Assembly (NCBI RefSeq): GCF_013114545.1
Contig: NZ_VTXI01000017.1
Span: forward strand, 1-64,000
DNA: 64,000 nt
Direction: 5' to 3'
DNA from: Vibrio sp. RE86
GTDB taxonomy: Bacteria > Pseudomonadota > Gammaproteobacteria > Enterobacterales > Vibrionaceae
The notes beneath the pieces are model-generated. The model was given only the letters and a program-made list of their open reading frames with translations, did no database searches and was not told where the DNA came from. The position numbers and the translations under genes are program-made. Position 1 is the first letter of the stretch. Each line of letters opens with the position of its first letter. Shown here one piece after another: positions 26,282 to 36,103 of this stretch.

Positions 26282-28218
26282 TCAATGTTGGTCTGGTTTA
26301 TCCATTCAATGACATCACTAAAAGGGACGGATTCCAATCGCCCAAAGCCAACTAAGGAACGGGCTTTTAGACGAGTAAACTTCGGTGTTGCGATGCCACA
26401 AAGGAACTTAGCTTGTAGTGTTGTGGAGAGCTGTTCACCCGCTTTGGTCTCAAGTTCGTTAAGCCAATCTAAAATCGGGAGTTCAGTTAGTACTGGTGAT
26501 TGAGGTTTTGGCAACTGAGCGACTTGCCCATGGCATACCGAGCAGTGGCCACATTCGTTAGGAGCGGCATTGTCACCAAAGTAACTGGCTAACTCATGGC
26601 TTAAGCATTGTGACGATTGAAAGAAATTGAGGAGATAATCGATTCTTGCCACGTCACTTTTCTCTTTAGTGCAGAAAAGTTGCCATAGCTCTTCAGCATA
26701 CTGATGAGTCGTTTTGCTAAATGGCTTCACTTGATACACTTCGGTCATCAGTTTACTTTCAAGTTCGACCCACCCCTTTTCATGGAAATAGTCCAGTGCT
26801 GCGACGGCACGCTGTCTTTCCCCTTGGAAGTGCTGCCAAAGGGCATCAAAGTCAACTTGGCACCACACCTTTGCTTTGGTTGAGCAGTCAAATAGAGCCT
26901 GAACAAACTGACGCCTTACCGGATCAAACTGATTAACAATGAACTCTTTATCTTTGATGAACTTAAATCGGTAGTCGGCAAAGTAGCTGTATTTGGCTTC
27001 AATCAGGCCAGCCATTTCCATGTAAACAAGCAATGTCTTTAGCGGTAGCTGACGAATATTGCACTCGTTGGCTAATCGAGAGAGAACTATCTCCCATTGG
27101 GGTGAGCTTCGTTCGGCTTGCTCTAAAACATGTTTAATATCTTGAAGTTCAGGTGTATCACCAAAGATGAAGTTTTCGAGTGTGCTGATGCCATTTTGAT
27201 TGCCTAGTAAGATACATTGCGAGCGTTGACCATCTCGACCTGCACGACCAATCTCCTGAGCGTAGTTTTCAACCGACTTAGGAAGGTCGAAGTGAATAAC
27301 TCGGCGAATGTTCGACTTGTCTACACCCATACCGAAGGCAATGGTTGCCACAATACAATCGACATCCCCTGCCATAAATTGATTCTGGATGGTTTCTCGT
27401 ACGTCACTCGCAAGCCCTGCATGATAGGCCATGGCGTTGTGGCCGCTGCTACGCAGTAACTCAGCGACGCTTTCAGCACTGTTTTGCAGGGTGACATAGA
27501 CAACGGTGGGCGCATTAGGCTCTGGGCGAAGTACTTCAAGTAGCTTGTCACCCTTTTCGCTGTCTTCACAGGGAAGTATAGAAATATCCAGATTGGAGCG
27601 ATAGAAGCCTGTAACAACAATATCGTTGGGCTCAATAGCGAATTTACGCTGCATATCTTCGACAACAGAGGTGGTCGCAGTCGCGGTCAATAACAGCGCT
27701 TGAGGGATATTCAATTCGTTTAAATATTGAGGCAGTTTGAGATAGTCAGGACGGAAATTATGACCCCATTCGGAGATACAGTGCGCTTCATCGACGACCA
27801 GTAATGAGATAGGCACCTGACTGATAAACTGACGAAAGCGTTCATTTTTCAAACGCTCGACAGAGATCATCAGGATCTTCAGTTCTCCTTGTCGGATGCG
27901 ATTCATGGTCGCTTGTGTCTGCTCTCGGCTTTGGGTCGAATCAATGGAAGCTGCTGCGATGCCTCGTTCATGTAGAAAAGCCAATTGATCTTTCATCAGT
28001 GCCAATAGTGGCGAGACGACAATAGTTAAGTGAGGCAAACAGAGTGCAGGCAATTGGTAACAAAGAGACTTCCCTGAACCAGTAGGAAAGATTGCTGCAC
28101 ATGAGCGGTTGCTTAGCACAGTATCGATGACCTGTTGCTGACCGCCTCTCAACTGGTCAAAACCAAAGGTCGATATTAGTGTTTGTTCTATTTGTGCCGC
28201 GTGGGGTGAACTCTGCAT
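26278..28218 (-). CDS. RecQ-family ATP-dependent DNA helicase without HRDC domain
   Basis: A 646-residue SF2 helicase. Walker A TGSGKS is at residues 46-51, DEAH at 143-146 in VVDEAHCISEWGH (the RecQ signature), and HFDLPKSVENYAQEIGRAGRDG is motif VI. A C-terminal zinc site CGHCSVC follows. The C-terminal ~100 residues do not look like HRDC, so this is probably a RecQ paralogue rather than the main RecQ. It is divergent from the Gre-like gene and convergent with SOS-regulated dinB. Confidence 0.88.
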   Translation of the reverse strand: MQSSPHAAQIEQTLISTFGFDQLRGGQQQVIDTVLSNRSCAAIFPTGSGKSLCYQLPALCLPHLTIVVSPLLALMKDQLAFLHERGIAAASIDSTQSREQTQATMNRIRQGELKILMISVERLKNERFRQFISQVPISLLVVDEAHCISEWGHNFRPDYLKLPQYLNELNIPQALLLTATATTSVVEDMQRKFAIEPNDIVVTGFYRSNLDISILPCEDSEKGDKLLEVLRPEPNAPTVVYVTLQNSAESVAELLRSSGHNAMAYHAGLASDVRETIQNQFMAGDVDCIVATIAFGMGVDKSNIRRVIHFDLPKSVENYAQEIGRAGRDGQRSQCILLGNQNGISTLENFIFGDTPELQDIKHVLEQAERSSPQWEIVLSRLANECNIRQLPLKTLLVYMEMAGLIEAKYSYFADYRFKFIKDKEFIVNQFDPVRRQFVQALFDCSTKAKVWCQVDFDALWQHFQGERQRAVAALDYFHEKGWVELESKLMTEVYQVKPFSKTTHQYAEELWQLFCTKEKSDVARIDYLLNFFQSSQCLSHELASYFGDNAAPNECGHCSVCHGQVAQLPKPQSPVLTELPILDWLNELETKAGEQLSTTLQAKFLCGIATPKFTRLKARSLVGFGRLESVPFSDVIEWINQTNID

Positions 28219-28278
28219 ATCTGTGGTTTCCGCTACTCTTGCCTTCTATTGAGAGGTATTCTAAAGGTAATCCCGATT

Positions 28279-28773
28279 ATGGAACACGATTTTAGTATGA
28301 ATAAGTTGGAACTACGCCAAGTAATTCTGGCGCAACTGCAGCATAAACTCTCGGTTGCTATCAGTTCAGCGCAGCGTGCGATGGAGTCTGCAACCGATGA
28401 AGAGACAGTCCCAGAACATAAATACGATACCTTAGCGCTTGAGGCGTCGTATCTTGCTCATGGGCAAGCGGTGCGTGTACAGGAGTGCGAGCAAGAGATT
28501 AGGCAGCTGACGGAACTTTATATGCCTAATGAACCTGAGAGTGTGGTACTTGGAAGCTTGGTCTCTTTGCTTGATCTTGATGATAAGCGCAAACAGTTTT
28601 TTGTTTCACCTTGCGCAGGTGGCCTGAAAGTGGACTACGACGAGCAAAGCATCATGTTAGTAACGTTTGATTCACCGCTAGGGCGAGCGTTGAAGGCAAA
28701 ACAGATAGGGGATGAAGTGATTTACCATGTTGGTGATTCAGAACACAGTTATGAGATCGAAAACATCGATTAA
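28279..28773 (+). CDS. GreA/GreB-fold transcription factor-like protein
   Basis: A 164-residue protein with a helical N-terminal half (about 1-80, coiled-coil-like with many acidic residues) and a C-terminal GreA/GreB-type domain (SVVLGSLVSLLDLDDKRKQFFVSP, then DSPLGRALKAKQIGDEVIY). PLGRALxGKxxGD is the hallmark of this domain family. True GreA and GreB are longer at the coiled-coil tip, so secondary-channel binding is inferred and cleavage activity is uncertain. I chose ATG 28279; 28249 and 28297 are alternatives. Confidence 0.75.
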   Translation: MEHDFSMNKLELRQVILAQLQHKLSVAISSAQRAMESATDEETVPEHKYDTLALEASYLAHGQAVRVQECEQEIRQLTELYMPNEPESVVLGSLVSLLDLDDKRKQFFVSPCAGGLKVDYDEQSIMLVTFDSPLGRALKAKQIGDEVIYHVGDSEHSYEIENID

Positions 28774-28827
28774 CAGATGAGCAAGGTTTCTGGTATGGTG
28801 TCGCTAAACCCATAATGTGGATGACTC

Positions 28828-29571
28828 ATGAAGAAAATATTACTGACATTACCGATTCTGATTTCAAGCCAAGTTTATGCTGCTCAGTGCAACGTTGACT
28901 TAAAGAATGAAATTCACCTTGACGGTGAGCGTATTGAAATTCTTCACACAAATGGTGATGCAGCGGTAGTCGATGGTGACAACAACCTGATGATTCATGG
29001 TGAGCGCATCGAGCTCGATAGCGATCAAATACAAGCAATCGAAGCCTATCGAGAAAGCCTAAATGATTACCTGCCTCGTGCTCAACAGATGACTCAAGAG
29101 GGCCTAGCATTAGCCAATGATATTATTGATGATGTGGCCGAAAGCTTCGACACGCCAGGGGCTTTTGATGACGTAAAGCAGGCGATGCAGCAGTTTTACG
29201 CTGATATTGAAGCGCGTTATTACAAAGACGGAGATCTCATTCTTCCCGCAGACAGTTTCGCTTCTTTCGGTGACTCTTGGGCAGAAGACTTCGAGAAAGC
29301 AAAAGCTTTGTTTAGTGAAGAATTTATTAGCAGTGCATTTAATGCAATGTCTGAGAAGATGAAAGCTGAAGGCGGCTTAAACCTCACTGAAATGGCGAAC
29401 TCGATGAGTGAGTTAAAAGAGCGTATTGCAGAGCGATTACAAGAGCACTCGGTGGATGTTCAAAAGCAGAGCGAAGCTTTCTGTGACTCGTTAGATCAAA
29501 TGGCGGAACAAGAGCAAGATCTGCATAAGAAGATCCCAGAGCTTAAAGATTACCAAATCTTTACCATCTAA
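28828..29571 (+). CDS. yggN: YggN family (DUF2884) exported protein
   Basis: The signal peptide is about 19 residues ending QVYA before AQCNVDL. The body of 247 residues is acidic and mainly helical, with repeated EEFIS/MSEKMKAEG-type segments, and matches the YggN/DUF2884 family of unknown function in gammaproteobacteria. It has its own terminator at 29614. Confidence 0.82.
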   Translation: MKKILLTLPILISSQVYAAQCNVDLKNEIHLDGERIEILHTNGDAAVVDGDNNLMIHGERIELDSDQIQAIEAYRESLNDYLPRAQQMTQEGLALANDIIDDVAESFDTPGAFDDVKQAMQQFYADIEARYYKDGDLILPADSFASFGDSWAEDFEKAKALFSEEFISSAFNAMSEKMKAEGGLNLTEMANSMSELKERIAERLQEHSVDVQKQSEAFCDSLDQMAEQEQDLHKKIPELKDYQIFTI

Positions 29572-29613
29572 CAGTGATACATTACTGTTTAATCAAAGCG
29601 TTAAATCACATTT

Positions 29614-29639
29614 AAGAGCACCGTTGGTGCTCTTTTTAT
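29614..29639 (+). terminator. Terminator of yggN
   Basis: AAGAGCACC/GGTGCTCTT stem, GTT loop, TTTTT. Confidence 0.9.
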
Positions 29640-29699
29640 AGACAACCAGGTGACTATTCGATTTAATTCACGCTCTCGAATATGACGTACGGTTGTTTC

Positions 29700-31217
29700 A
29701 TGCATATCTTCCAGCTATCTATTAAGCAGCTTACTGTTCTCGCGTCATTAATGATGGCGAGTTTATTTGTTTTCTGTTATCTCACTTTTCGATACTTTTG
29801 GACCTACGACTCGGAAGTCGAGCAAGCTCTTGCTCATCAGCAGGAAGAGGTCAATCGTGTTAAAACCGTCCTTGATATCCAGAAATCAGAGCTTGCGAGG
29901 GCGCTTGTTGACTACGCGGCCTGGGATGACGTGAGTGACTTTATTGAAGGGGGAGATACTGATTTTCTTTCCGATAGCCTCAATGATCATACATTTCAAT
30001 CTAAGCAGTTAAGCGGTGTCTTTATTTTTGATGAGAAGGTGAGCCTCATGTGGGGACGTCACTATGATTACATCTTCAAAAAAGAGTTGCCGTTTACAGA
30101 AATTCGCTACAAGTTTGGCCCGCTTCTCGTCGACGCTCTCAAATCTCGTACTGATTTCATCACGCCTCACGTTAAGTTTCTGGTACTTAATAATAAGCCG
30201 ACAATGTTGGCGACGAGTCGTGTCTGTAACAGTGAAGGGCACGACTGCGATCGCGGTTTTATGATGTTCATTAAGCCGATAGGTTCAGATTTTATCCGTA
30301 ACTTGAAACAGGCTACAGGCCTGGATGTAGAGGTTCTGATCGCAGACGATGGAGAAGCAAAGCATCGCCTTCCCGTACCGAACGTCACTGAACTGGAAAA
30401 ATTGGACTACCAAAACCAGTCCACAGTAAGAGTGCGAATTCAGCATTCGATTAAACTTCCTCATTTCATTACCTGGGGAGAACTTTCTGCGTTATTCGCG
30501 TTCGCTGGCTTTATGTTCGCGTTCAATTTAGCGGTGGCTCATTTGATGGTTAGGCCAATAAAGCGTGCTCGAAATGCACTGAACTCGTTAGGTCAGGGCG
30601 AGCTTATGGTCAATGAGCAAGAACAGTTCATTTCGTATGAGATGAGAGACTTTATCTGTCGTATCAATGAGGTTTATACCCAACTTGATGAGAAGCAACA
30701 AGAGCTAGAGTGGATTTCGCGTCATGATACGCTCACAACTGTTGGCAATCGTCGTAGTTTGCAACAATATTGGCAAAAAATGTTAGCGAAAGAGGATCAT
30801 GGTTACGCCTGTATGGTGTTGATTGATATCGATTACTTTAAGAGATTCAATGACCATTATGGCCACCTCGAAGGAGATTTTGTTTTACGCAAAGTCGCCC
30901 AACAGCTGGAAATGGCTGAGACTCAATGCGATAAATTTGTTGCCCGTTTTGGTGGAGAAGAATTCTGTATCTTGTTGACTTCAAATGGTCAGATTGACGC
31001 TTACTCTGAAGGGGAAGCATTACGGCTGGCTATCGAAAAAATGGCCATTTCACACAATCATTCTCCGATTGCTCCGGTTATCACCATTTCGGTTGGGGTT
31101 GCTGATTGCGCCAATAAAACACTGCAACATCAACAAGAGATACTCCTCATTGCTGACAAAGCACTCTATGCTGCAAAAGACAATGGCCGTAATGGTGTTC
31201 TGGTGGCGAAATATTAG
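29700..31217 (+). CDS. Membrane diguanylate cyclase with CHASE4-type sensor
   Basis: Topology: helix at about residues 9-30, periplasmic domain of about 220 residues containing LVDYAAWDDVSDFI (typical of CHASE4), second helix at about 256-280, a HAMP-like stretch (MVRPIKRARNALNSLGQGEL), and a GGDEF domain (about 340-500) with active motif ARFGGEEF. The inhibitory RxxD site is missing (TQCD). It is expected to make c-di-GMP in response to a periplasmic ligand. ATG 29700 is preferred over 29682, although neither has a good ribosome site. Confidence 0.85.
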   Translation: MHIFQLSIKQLTVLASLMMASLFVFCYLTFRYFWTYDSEVEQALAHQQEEVNRVKTVLDIQKSELARALVDYAAWDDVSDFIEGGDTDFLSDSLNDHTFQSKQLSGVFIFDEKVSLMWGRHYDYIFKKELPFTEIRYKFGPLLVDALKSRTDFITPHVKFLVLNNKPTMLATSRVCNSEGHDCDRGFMMFIKPIGSDFIRNLKQATGLDVEVLIADDGEAKHRLPVPNVTELEKLDYQNQSTVRVRIQHSIKLPHFITWGELSALFAFAGFMFAFNLAVAHLMVRPIKRARNALNSLGQGELMVNEQEQFISYEMRDFICRINEVYTQLDEKQQELEWISRHDTLTTVGNRRSLQQYWQKMLAKEDHGYACMVLIDIDYFKRFNDHYGHLEGDFVLRKVAQQLEMAETQCDKFVARFGGEEFCILLTSNGQIDAYSEGEALRLAIEKMAISHNHSPIAPVITISVGVADCANKTLQHQQEILLIADKALYAAKDNGRNGVLVAKY

Positions 31218-31287
31218 ACTTAACGCCTTAAAATCATTCCTTGTGACTGGTTTTTGATTATTTATCTGATATATAACTCTAAATAAA

Positions 31288-31332
31288 TTGATAAGGTTAG
31301 AGTTTTTGATTATTGTACTAGTCAACTAGTTC
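31288..31332 (+). promoter_or_regulatory. Promoter with TrpR operator before NSS transporter
   Basis: TTGATA (31288-31293), a 17-bp spacer, and TATTGT (31311-31316) form the promoter. The palindrome GTACTAGTCAACTAGTTC at 31315-31332 differs from the E. coli trp operator (GAACTAGTTAACTAGTAC, reverse complement compared) at one central base. It covers the -10 and start point, as in the trp promoter. Confidence 0.82.
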
Positions 31333-31351
31333 ATTGGTGCATTTTGGTAAT

Positions 31352-32716
31352 ATGGCGCAAGTAGACACATCTCAATCTCGTGAGCATTTCGGCTCGCGTC
31401 TCGGTTTTATCCTAGCTGCAGCAGGAGCGGCAGTAGGCCTTGGGAATATTTGGGGATTCCCAACTCAAGCTGCTAGTAATGGTGGTGGCGCTTTCTTATT
31501 GGTTTATCTGGTGATGATTCTGGTCGTCGCCTTTCCAATGCTGGTTGTCGAGATGGCGATTGGCCGTTATGGTCAAGCTAACCCAGTCGATAGTATGCGC
31601 TCACTAACAAACAGTGCGATAGGCAAACAGTTTGGAGCTTTGGTCGGCTGGATTGGCCTAAGTGTGCCAAGTGCGGTCTTGGCTTTCTATAGCATTGTCG
31701 GAGGCTGGTTAATCTGCTTTCTACTCGGTGCTATTAGTGACTTGTTCGGTTTAGAAGCGGCGACGGCGTGGTTTAAGGGCTTCAGCGTAGAGCGCAACCT
31801 CTTTGGTACCATTACTTTCTATGTTCTTACCATTCTTATTGTTCAAGGTGGAGTGAAGCAGGGGATCGAAAAGTGGTCGACACGACTGATGCCAGCGCTG
31901 TTTATTCTATTTGGTTTGCTGTTTGTTTATATCATGACGCAAACGGGCGCAATTGAAGGATTGAAGCACTATTTGATTCCTGATTTTAGTAAGGTGATGG
32001 ATCGTCAATTGATACTCGCAGCGATGGGACAAGGGTTCTTCTCACTGACCATTGGTGGTTGTTCGATGCTCATCTATGGTTCTTACCTGAGCAAAAAAGA
32101 GAACCTGCCAAAGATGGCGATGAATGTCACGCTGGTGGATACTGCAGTCGCTTTCATTGCTGGCCTTGTAGTGATGCCTGCCATGTTTGTCGCCATGCAA
32201 AAAGGTGTACAAATTTATGCGGAAGATGGCTCATTACTAAGTTCAGACACCTTAGTATTCACTGTCCTGCCTTTGATGTTTGACAGTTTAGGTCTGCTTG
32301 GTCAGCTGTTTTCAATTGTGTTCTTTCTATTACTGACCATTGCCGCGCTGACCTCATCGATCTCTATGTTGGAATGCCCTGTGGCACTTGTGAGTGAGCG
32401 CTTCAACACTAAACGCTCTTTAACAAGTTGGGTGTTGGGTGGATTGATTGCTCTAGTCAGTGTGGTGATTGTTTATAACTTTGGCGAGTTATTTGGCTTA
32501 GTGGCAATGGTCGCGACTCAGTACTTACAGCCAGCAGCCGCACTACTGTTCTGTCTATTTGGTGGATGGGTTTGGAATCGTCACTCTAAAATTAAAGAAC
32601 TTGAACAGGGTTGCCCTGAGTTTACCCAAGGTTGGTTTGGAAAACTCTGGCCTGCCTACGTGAAATTCGTCTGCCCAATTCTTGTGGCTACCGTAATTTG
32701 GGCATCATTTGGTTAA
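31352..32716 (+). CDS. Na+-dependent neurotransmitter-type symporter (NSS), probable tryptophan transporter
   Basis: A LeuT-fold transporter of 454 residues with 11-12 helices. The N-terminal SRLGFILAAAGAAVGLGNIWGFP and NGGGAFLLVY are the Na+- and substrate-site signatures of the NSS/SNF family. The family uses sodium to import amino acids, including tryptophan (TnaT). The adjacent TrpR operator points to tryptophan as substrate; this is inference from regulation. I start at ATG 31352 (MAQVDTSQSREHFGSR), six codons inside the longest frame. A bidirectional terminator follows. Confidence 0.9.
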   Translation: MAQVDTSQSREHFGSRLGFILAAAGAAVGLGNIWGFPTQAASNGGGAFLLVYLVMILVVAFPMLVVEMAIGRYGQANPVDSMRSLTNSAIGKQFGALVGWIGLSVPSAVLAFYSIVGGWLICFLLGAISDLFGLEAATAWFKGFSVERNLFGTITFYVLTILIVQGGVKQGIEKWSTRLMPALFILFGLLFVYIMTQTGAIEGLKHYLIPDFSKVMDRQLILAAMGQGFFSLTIGGCSMLIYGSYLSKKENLPKMAMNVTLVDTAVAFIAGLVVMPAMFVAMQKGVQIYAEDGSLLSSDTLVFTVLPLMFDSLGLLGQLFSIVFFLLLTIAALTSSISMLECPVALVSERFNTKRSLTSWVLGGLIALVSVVIVYNFGELFGLVAMVATQYLQPAAALLFCLFGGWVWNRHSKIKELEQGCPEFTQGWFGKLWPAYVKFVCPILVATVIWASFG

Positions 32717-32751
32717 TAGCCAATTTGATGAATAGAAAACGAAAGACAATA

Positions 32752-32787
32752 AAAAGCCCGCATAGTGATATGCGGGCTTTTCGTTTT
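32752..32787. terminator. Bidirectional terminator after the NSS transporter
   Basis: AAAAGCCCGCATA/TATGCGGGCTTTT stem with GTGA loop, shared by convergent genes. Confidence 0.92.
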
Positions 32788-32800
32788 TAACAGCGTCAGT

Positions 32801-33868
32801 TTACTGAGCAGGGGTGTTGATTTGACCCGTTGTTAGAGGATCCACGTCAAGGTCTGTGACCTCTTCAATGAACTCTTCTACCACTTGTTCAACTTCTTCA
32901 TCATCTTGCTCGAAGTAGGCAAGGTGGAAGATAGCGTCACCTTCGTTTACCAAAGGTAGTGTCTGTTGACCGATAACAATACCGCCTTTGCGAGCAGTAA
33001 GCTCAATCTCGCTGTGACCAAGAGGCGCACTGATGTAAGCCAACACTTGGTCTTTCTCAACTTTCTCGCCCAACGTCACCACAGTACGTAAAATGCCATC
33101 GCTTTCAGCACGCAACCAACTGGTAGACTTTGCAATCACTGGTGTTGGCAGCTTTTTACGGCTTGAGCGCAACATACCAATGGCTTGCATCACGCGCTGA
33201 ACGCCAATGAAGCCTGCACTGATACAAATTGGCTCAAAGCGCAGTGCTTCGCCCGCTTCATAAGTCAGAACTGGAATGCCCAAGCGTTCAGCCTCGCTAC
33301 GCAGAGAACCATCACGGAGTGGAGCATCGACTATCACTGGCGTAGCGAACGCTTGAGCAATACGAAGTGTCTCTGGATTGCTTAAATCTGCACGAATTTG
33401 TGGCAGATTGGTGCGATGAATCGCTCCAGTGTGTAAATCCAGAATGTAATCACAACGCTTAGCAACCTGAGAGAAGAAAGTGTTCGCCATACGTGACGCA
33501 AGCGAGCCTTTTTCACTGCCCGGGAAGCAGCGGTTCATATCACGTCTATCTGGTAGATAGCGTGATTTATGAATGAAACCAAATACGTTGACGATAGGCA
33601 CGGCAATGACTGTACCTTTGAGCTTATCTGCGTCAATGGTATTGATCAGTTGGCGTACGATTTCAACGCCGTTGAGTTCATCGCCGTGGATCGCAGCGTT
33701 GACCATAAGTACAGGTCCAGCTTGCTTACCATTGATGATCTCAACAGGAATCGATAAAGGTGAATGGGTATAAAGCTTGGCAGCTTCTAACTCAATAACC
33801 TTACGCTCTCCCGGCGAGATAGACTCGCCGAGAAATTCAAATGCGCTATTCTTTTTAGCCTTTGCCAC
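32801..33868 (-). CDS. Succinylglutamate desuccinylase/aspartoacylase family protein in a rimK operon
   Basis: Zinc carboxypeptidase-like fold of the AstE/AspA family: HGDE in [11 protein letters not shown] (metal ligands His and Glu) and the third ligand His in LDLHTG. A C-terminal lipoyl-like half (about 225-315) carries [14 protein letters not shown] and EGDAIF. A very acidic tail follows ([17 protein letters not shown] at about 315-335). GTG at 33868 with AAGGA upstream gives 355 residues and overlaps the end of rimK. Arginine-catabolism ast genes are absent, so succinylglutamate is an unlikely substrate. The real one is unknown. Confidence 0.82.
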   Translation of the reverse strand: MAKAKKNSAFEFLGESISPGERKVIELEAAKLYTHSPLSIPVEIINGKQAGPVLMVNAAIHGDELNGVEIVRQLINTIDADKLKGTVIAVPIVNVFGFIHKSRYLPDRRDMNRCFPGSEKGSLASRMANTFFSQVAKRCDYILDLHTGAIHRTNLPQIRADLSNPETLRIAQAFATPVIVDAPLRDGSLRSEAERLGIPVLTYEAGEALRFEPICISAGFIGVQRVMQAIGMLRSSRKKLPTPVIAKSTSWLRAESDGILRTVVTLGEKVEKDQVLAYISAPLGHSEIELTARKGGIVIGQQTLPLVNEGDAIFHLAYFEQDDEEVEQVVEEFIEEVTDLDVDPLTTGQINTPAQ

Positions 33869-34760
33869 GAGTTTTAGTCCTTTTACTTGCCGCATTTTTC
33901 TCTATAAATTCGACAATCATTCCAGCAATGTCTTTACCAGTTGCGGCCTCAATACCTTCAAGACCTGGAGATGAGTTTACTTCCATGACCAATGGACCAC
34001 GGTCTGATCGTAGTAGATCCACCCCAGCCACATTTAGACCCATTATTTTCGCAGCAGCGACAGCAGTGCGGCGCTCTTCAGGAGTGATCTTAATTAAAGA
34101 TGCACTACCACCACGGTGTAGGTTGGAACGGAATTCACCATCTGCACCTTGGCGTTTCATTGCAGCAATTACTTTGTCACCAATCACGAAGCAGCGAATA
34201 TCAGCACCGCCCGCTTCTTTGATGTACTCTTGCACCATGATGTTTGCTTTCAAGCCCATGAACGCTTCCACAACGCTTTCTGCCGCTTTACGTGTCTCAG
34301 CAAGAACAACACCGATACCTTGAGTGCCTTCTAGCAGTTTAATTACTACTGGTGCGCCGCCAACCATCTCAAGTAGATCTTTCACATCATCTGGCTTGCT
34401 TGCAAAACCTGTGATTGGCATACCGATGCCTTTACGTGACAGTAACTGCATTGAGCGAAGCTTGTCGCGTGAACGTGTAATTGCCACAGATTCGTTGACT
34501 GGGTAAACCCCCATCATTTCAAATTGGCGAAGAACCGCTGTGCCATAAAAAGTCACTGAAGCACCGATTCGAGGAACAATCGCATCAAAGCCAGATAGCT
34601 CTTCACCTTTGAAGTGGATCTCTGGTTTGTCTGAATTGATATTCATGTAACAACGAAGCGCATCGATCACTTTTACTTCATGACCGCGGCTTTCCGCTGC
34701 TTCAATCAGACGCTTAGTTGAGTACAGGTTCGCATTGCGAGACAGAATACCAATTTTCAT
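33855..34760 (-). CDS. rimK: RimK family ATP-grasp alpha-L-glutamate ligase
   Basis: A 301-residue ATP-grasp ligase. The ATP-binding loop is in [14 protein letters not shown] and the Mg2+ ligands in [18 protein letters not shown]. coli RimK adds glutamate residues to the C-terminus of ribosomal protein S6 (RpsF), and also makes poly-glutamate in vitro. Here it is fused in an operon with a RimB-like protease upstream and an AstE-like hydrolase downstream; the upstream gene's stop and this ATG overlap by 1 base. Confidence 0.93.
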   Translation of the reverse strand: MKIGILSRNANLYSTKRLIEAAESRGHEVKVIDALRCYMNINSDKPEIHFKGEELSGFDAIVPRIGASVTFYGTAVLRQFEMMGVYPVNESVAITRSRDKLRSMQLLSRKGIGMPITGFASKPDDVKDLLEMVGGAPVVIKLLEGTQGIGVVLAETRKAAESVVEAFMGLKANIMVQEYIKEAGGADIRCFVIGDKVIAAMKRQGADGEFRSNLHRGGSASLIKITPEERRTAVAAAKIMGLNVAGVDLLRSDRGPLVMEVNSSPGLEGIEAATGKDIAGMIVEFIEKNAASKRTKTRGKG

Positions 34761-35200
34761 TATTTGCTTTCCTCGAAAGGGACTAAAAACGATTCAACAG
34801 GGTCGACAATGATGCGATCGTGCATTGCAGTGCGACCTAATAACATACGAAAAGCCATGTTTTCGCGATTAGTTAATGTAATTTCGATTGGCCAACTCTT
34901 TCCGCCAATGCTTAATTCTGACTCGATAACGTAACGTGATTCTTCATGACCACCTGAGTCGCGCACGATGCGCTCATCAATAACTTTAGCTTCACATACT
35001 GTTTCGAAATCCGTGTCATGTTGTTTTGGGTGAATCCAAAAGCGGACCCACAGAGCTTCGTCCTTTTTAAAGCTCTCTACTTTGAATGCGTGTAAGCAAG
35101 ACGTCCTGGCTCCGGTATCAATTTTTGCGTTAATTTCTTTAATACCCAAACCTGGCAGGCTAAGAGTTTCTCGCCAACCGACTAATAGTTTTTCTTTCAT
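34760..35200 (-). CDS. RimB-like retropepsin-fold protease (putative 'ATP-dependent zinc protease')
   Basis: A 146-residue protein of the family long called ATP-dependent zinc protease (DUF785). The [14 protein letters not shown] segment carries a DTGA motif like that of retroviral aspartic proteases, and LLGRTAM is the second conserved strand. In Pseudomonas a rimA-rimB-rimK operon links this protease to RimK-mediated ribosome modification. The start has no strong Shine-Dalgarno. It is the first gene of the three-gene minus-strand operon. Confidence 0.82.
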   Translation of the reverse strand: MKEKLLVGWRETLSLPGLGIKEINAKIDTGARTSCLHAFKVESFKKDEALWVRFWIHPKQHDTDFETVCEAKVIDERIVRDSGGHEESRYVIESELSIGGKSWPIEITLTNRENMAFRMLLGRTAMHDRIIVDPVESFLVPFEESK

Positions 35201-35549
35201 CGCAGTAACATAATTTTAGAGAGTATTTAAGACGCTCGAGTGAAGTGAGCATCCCCAACATAACACGGTCGAATTGTGCCGAGTCTTGTGCTTGAAGAGG
35301 GTAAGAATGTACCCAAAGGCGCTTCAAGGAGGGCGACTGTAGCAACCTGAGTATGGTGTGACTAACGAAAAAAAATCACCGTAACGACAAGGATTTTTTA
35401 TCGAGTATTTTCACTGGGTGAGAATCGTTAATTGGAATAAAAAGCCCAAATGTGGTGCTTATGTATCCTTGTTGCTCATAAATTTATATGCAACTCGAAA
35501 ACTGACCTATCTTTATAAAGATGACTATCGTCAGTAAATAGAGGGACTT
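35201..35549. promoter_or_regulatory. Intergenic region between RimB-like and DUF3332 genes
   Basis: About 350 bp between divergent genes, hosting their promoters. A-rich and T-rich stretches at 35370-35400 are visible. I see no RNA structure, repeat or gene that I can support. Confidence 0.4.
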
Positions 35550-36089
35550 ATGAAAAAAACGATTGTGAAAGCGGTGGCAATTGCAGCTGTAGTCGCGAGT
35601 ATGACGGGCTGTGTAGGTAGTATGGCTGTAACAGGCAAGCTGATGCAGTTTAACGTTGAAGTAGTTGATAACCGATACGCGCGTGCAGGAGTGAACTTTC
35701 TTCTGGCTCCGGTATATGCGATTACAACAGCAGCAGACTACATTATCTTTAACTCGTTGGAGTTTTGGACTGGTAAAAACCCAATTAATGGCTCTCCTCA
35801 CATCTTTGATACCAAGACAGATACTATGTTAGATATCAATGATGATCTCGATGACTCTTTGAAAGAAGCGCCAATTGCACCAATTTCTATGTATCGTTCA
35901 TTCGAACAGGGTGAAATGAAGCGTATTAACGATGACACCTTCGAAATCGATATTACTTACAGCAATGGCGATAAATCCATTCTGCGTGGTGTGAAGACGG
36001 ATGAAAACATCCAGTACTTCATTGATGGTGAACTGGTCGGAGAAACAACCCTAGACCAACTTCAAGAACTCGCTGCCTCAAAAGCGTAA
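35550..36089 (+). CDS. DUF3332 family lipoprotein
   Basis: A lipoprotein signal ends at MTGC (Cys21). The 179-residue product matches the DUF3332 family found in vibrios and relatives; AGVNFLLAPVYAITTAADYIIFNSLEFWTGKNP is its conserved core and may hold a short amphipathic or membrane-associated segment. The C-terminal part (NGDKSILRG, QYFIDGELVGE) looks like a small beta domain. Function unknown. The ribosome site is AGGGAC. Confidence 0.78.
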   Translation: MKKTIVKAVAIAAVVASMTGCVGSMAVTGKLMQFNVEVVDNRYARAGVNFLLAPVYAITTAADYIIFNSLEFWTGKNPINGSPHIFDTKTDTMLDINDDLDDSLKEAPIAPISMYRSFEQGEMKRINDDTFEIDITYSNGDKSILRGVKTDENIQYFIDGELVGETTLDQLQELAASKA

Positions 36090-36103
36090 TACGAGTAGAA
36101 ATA

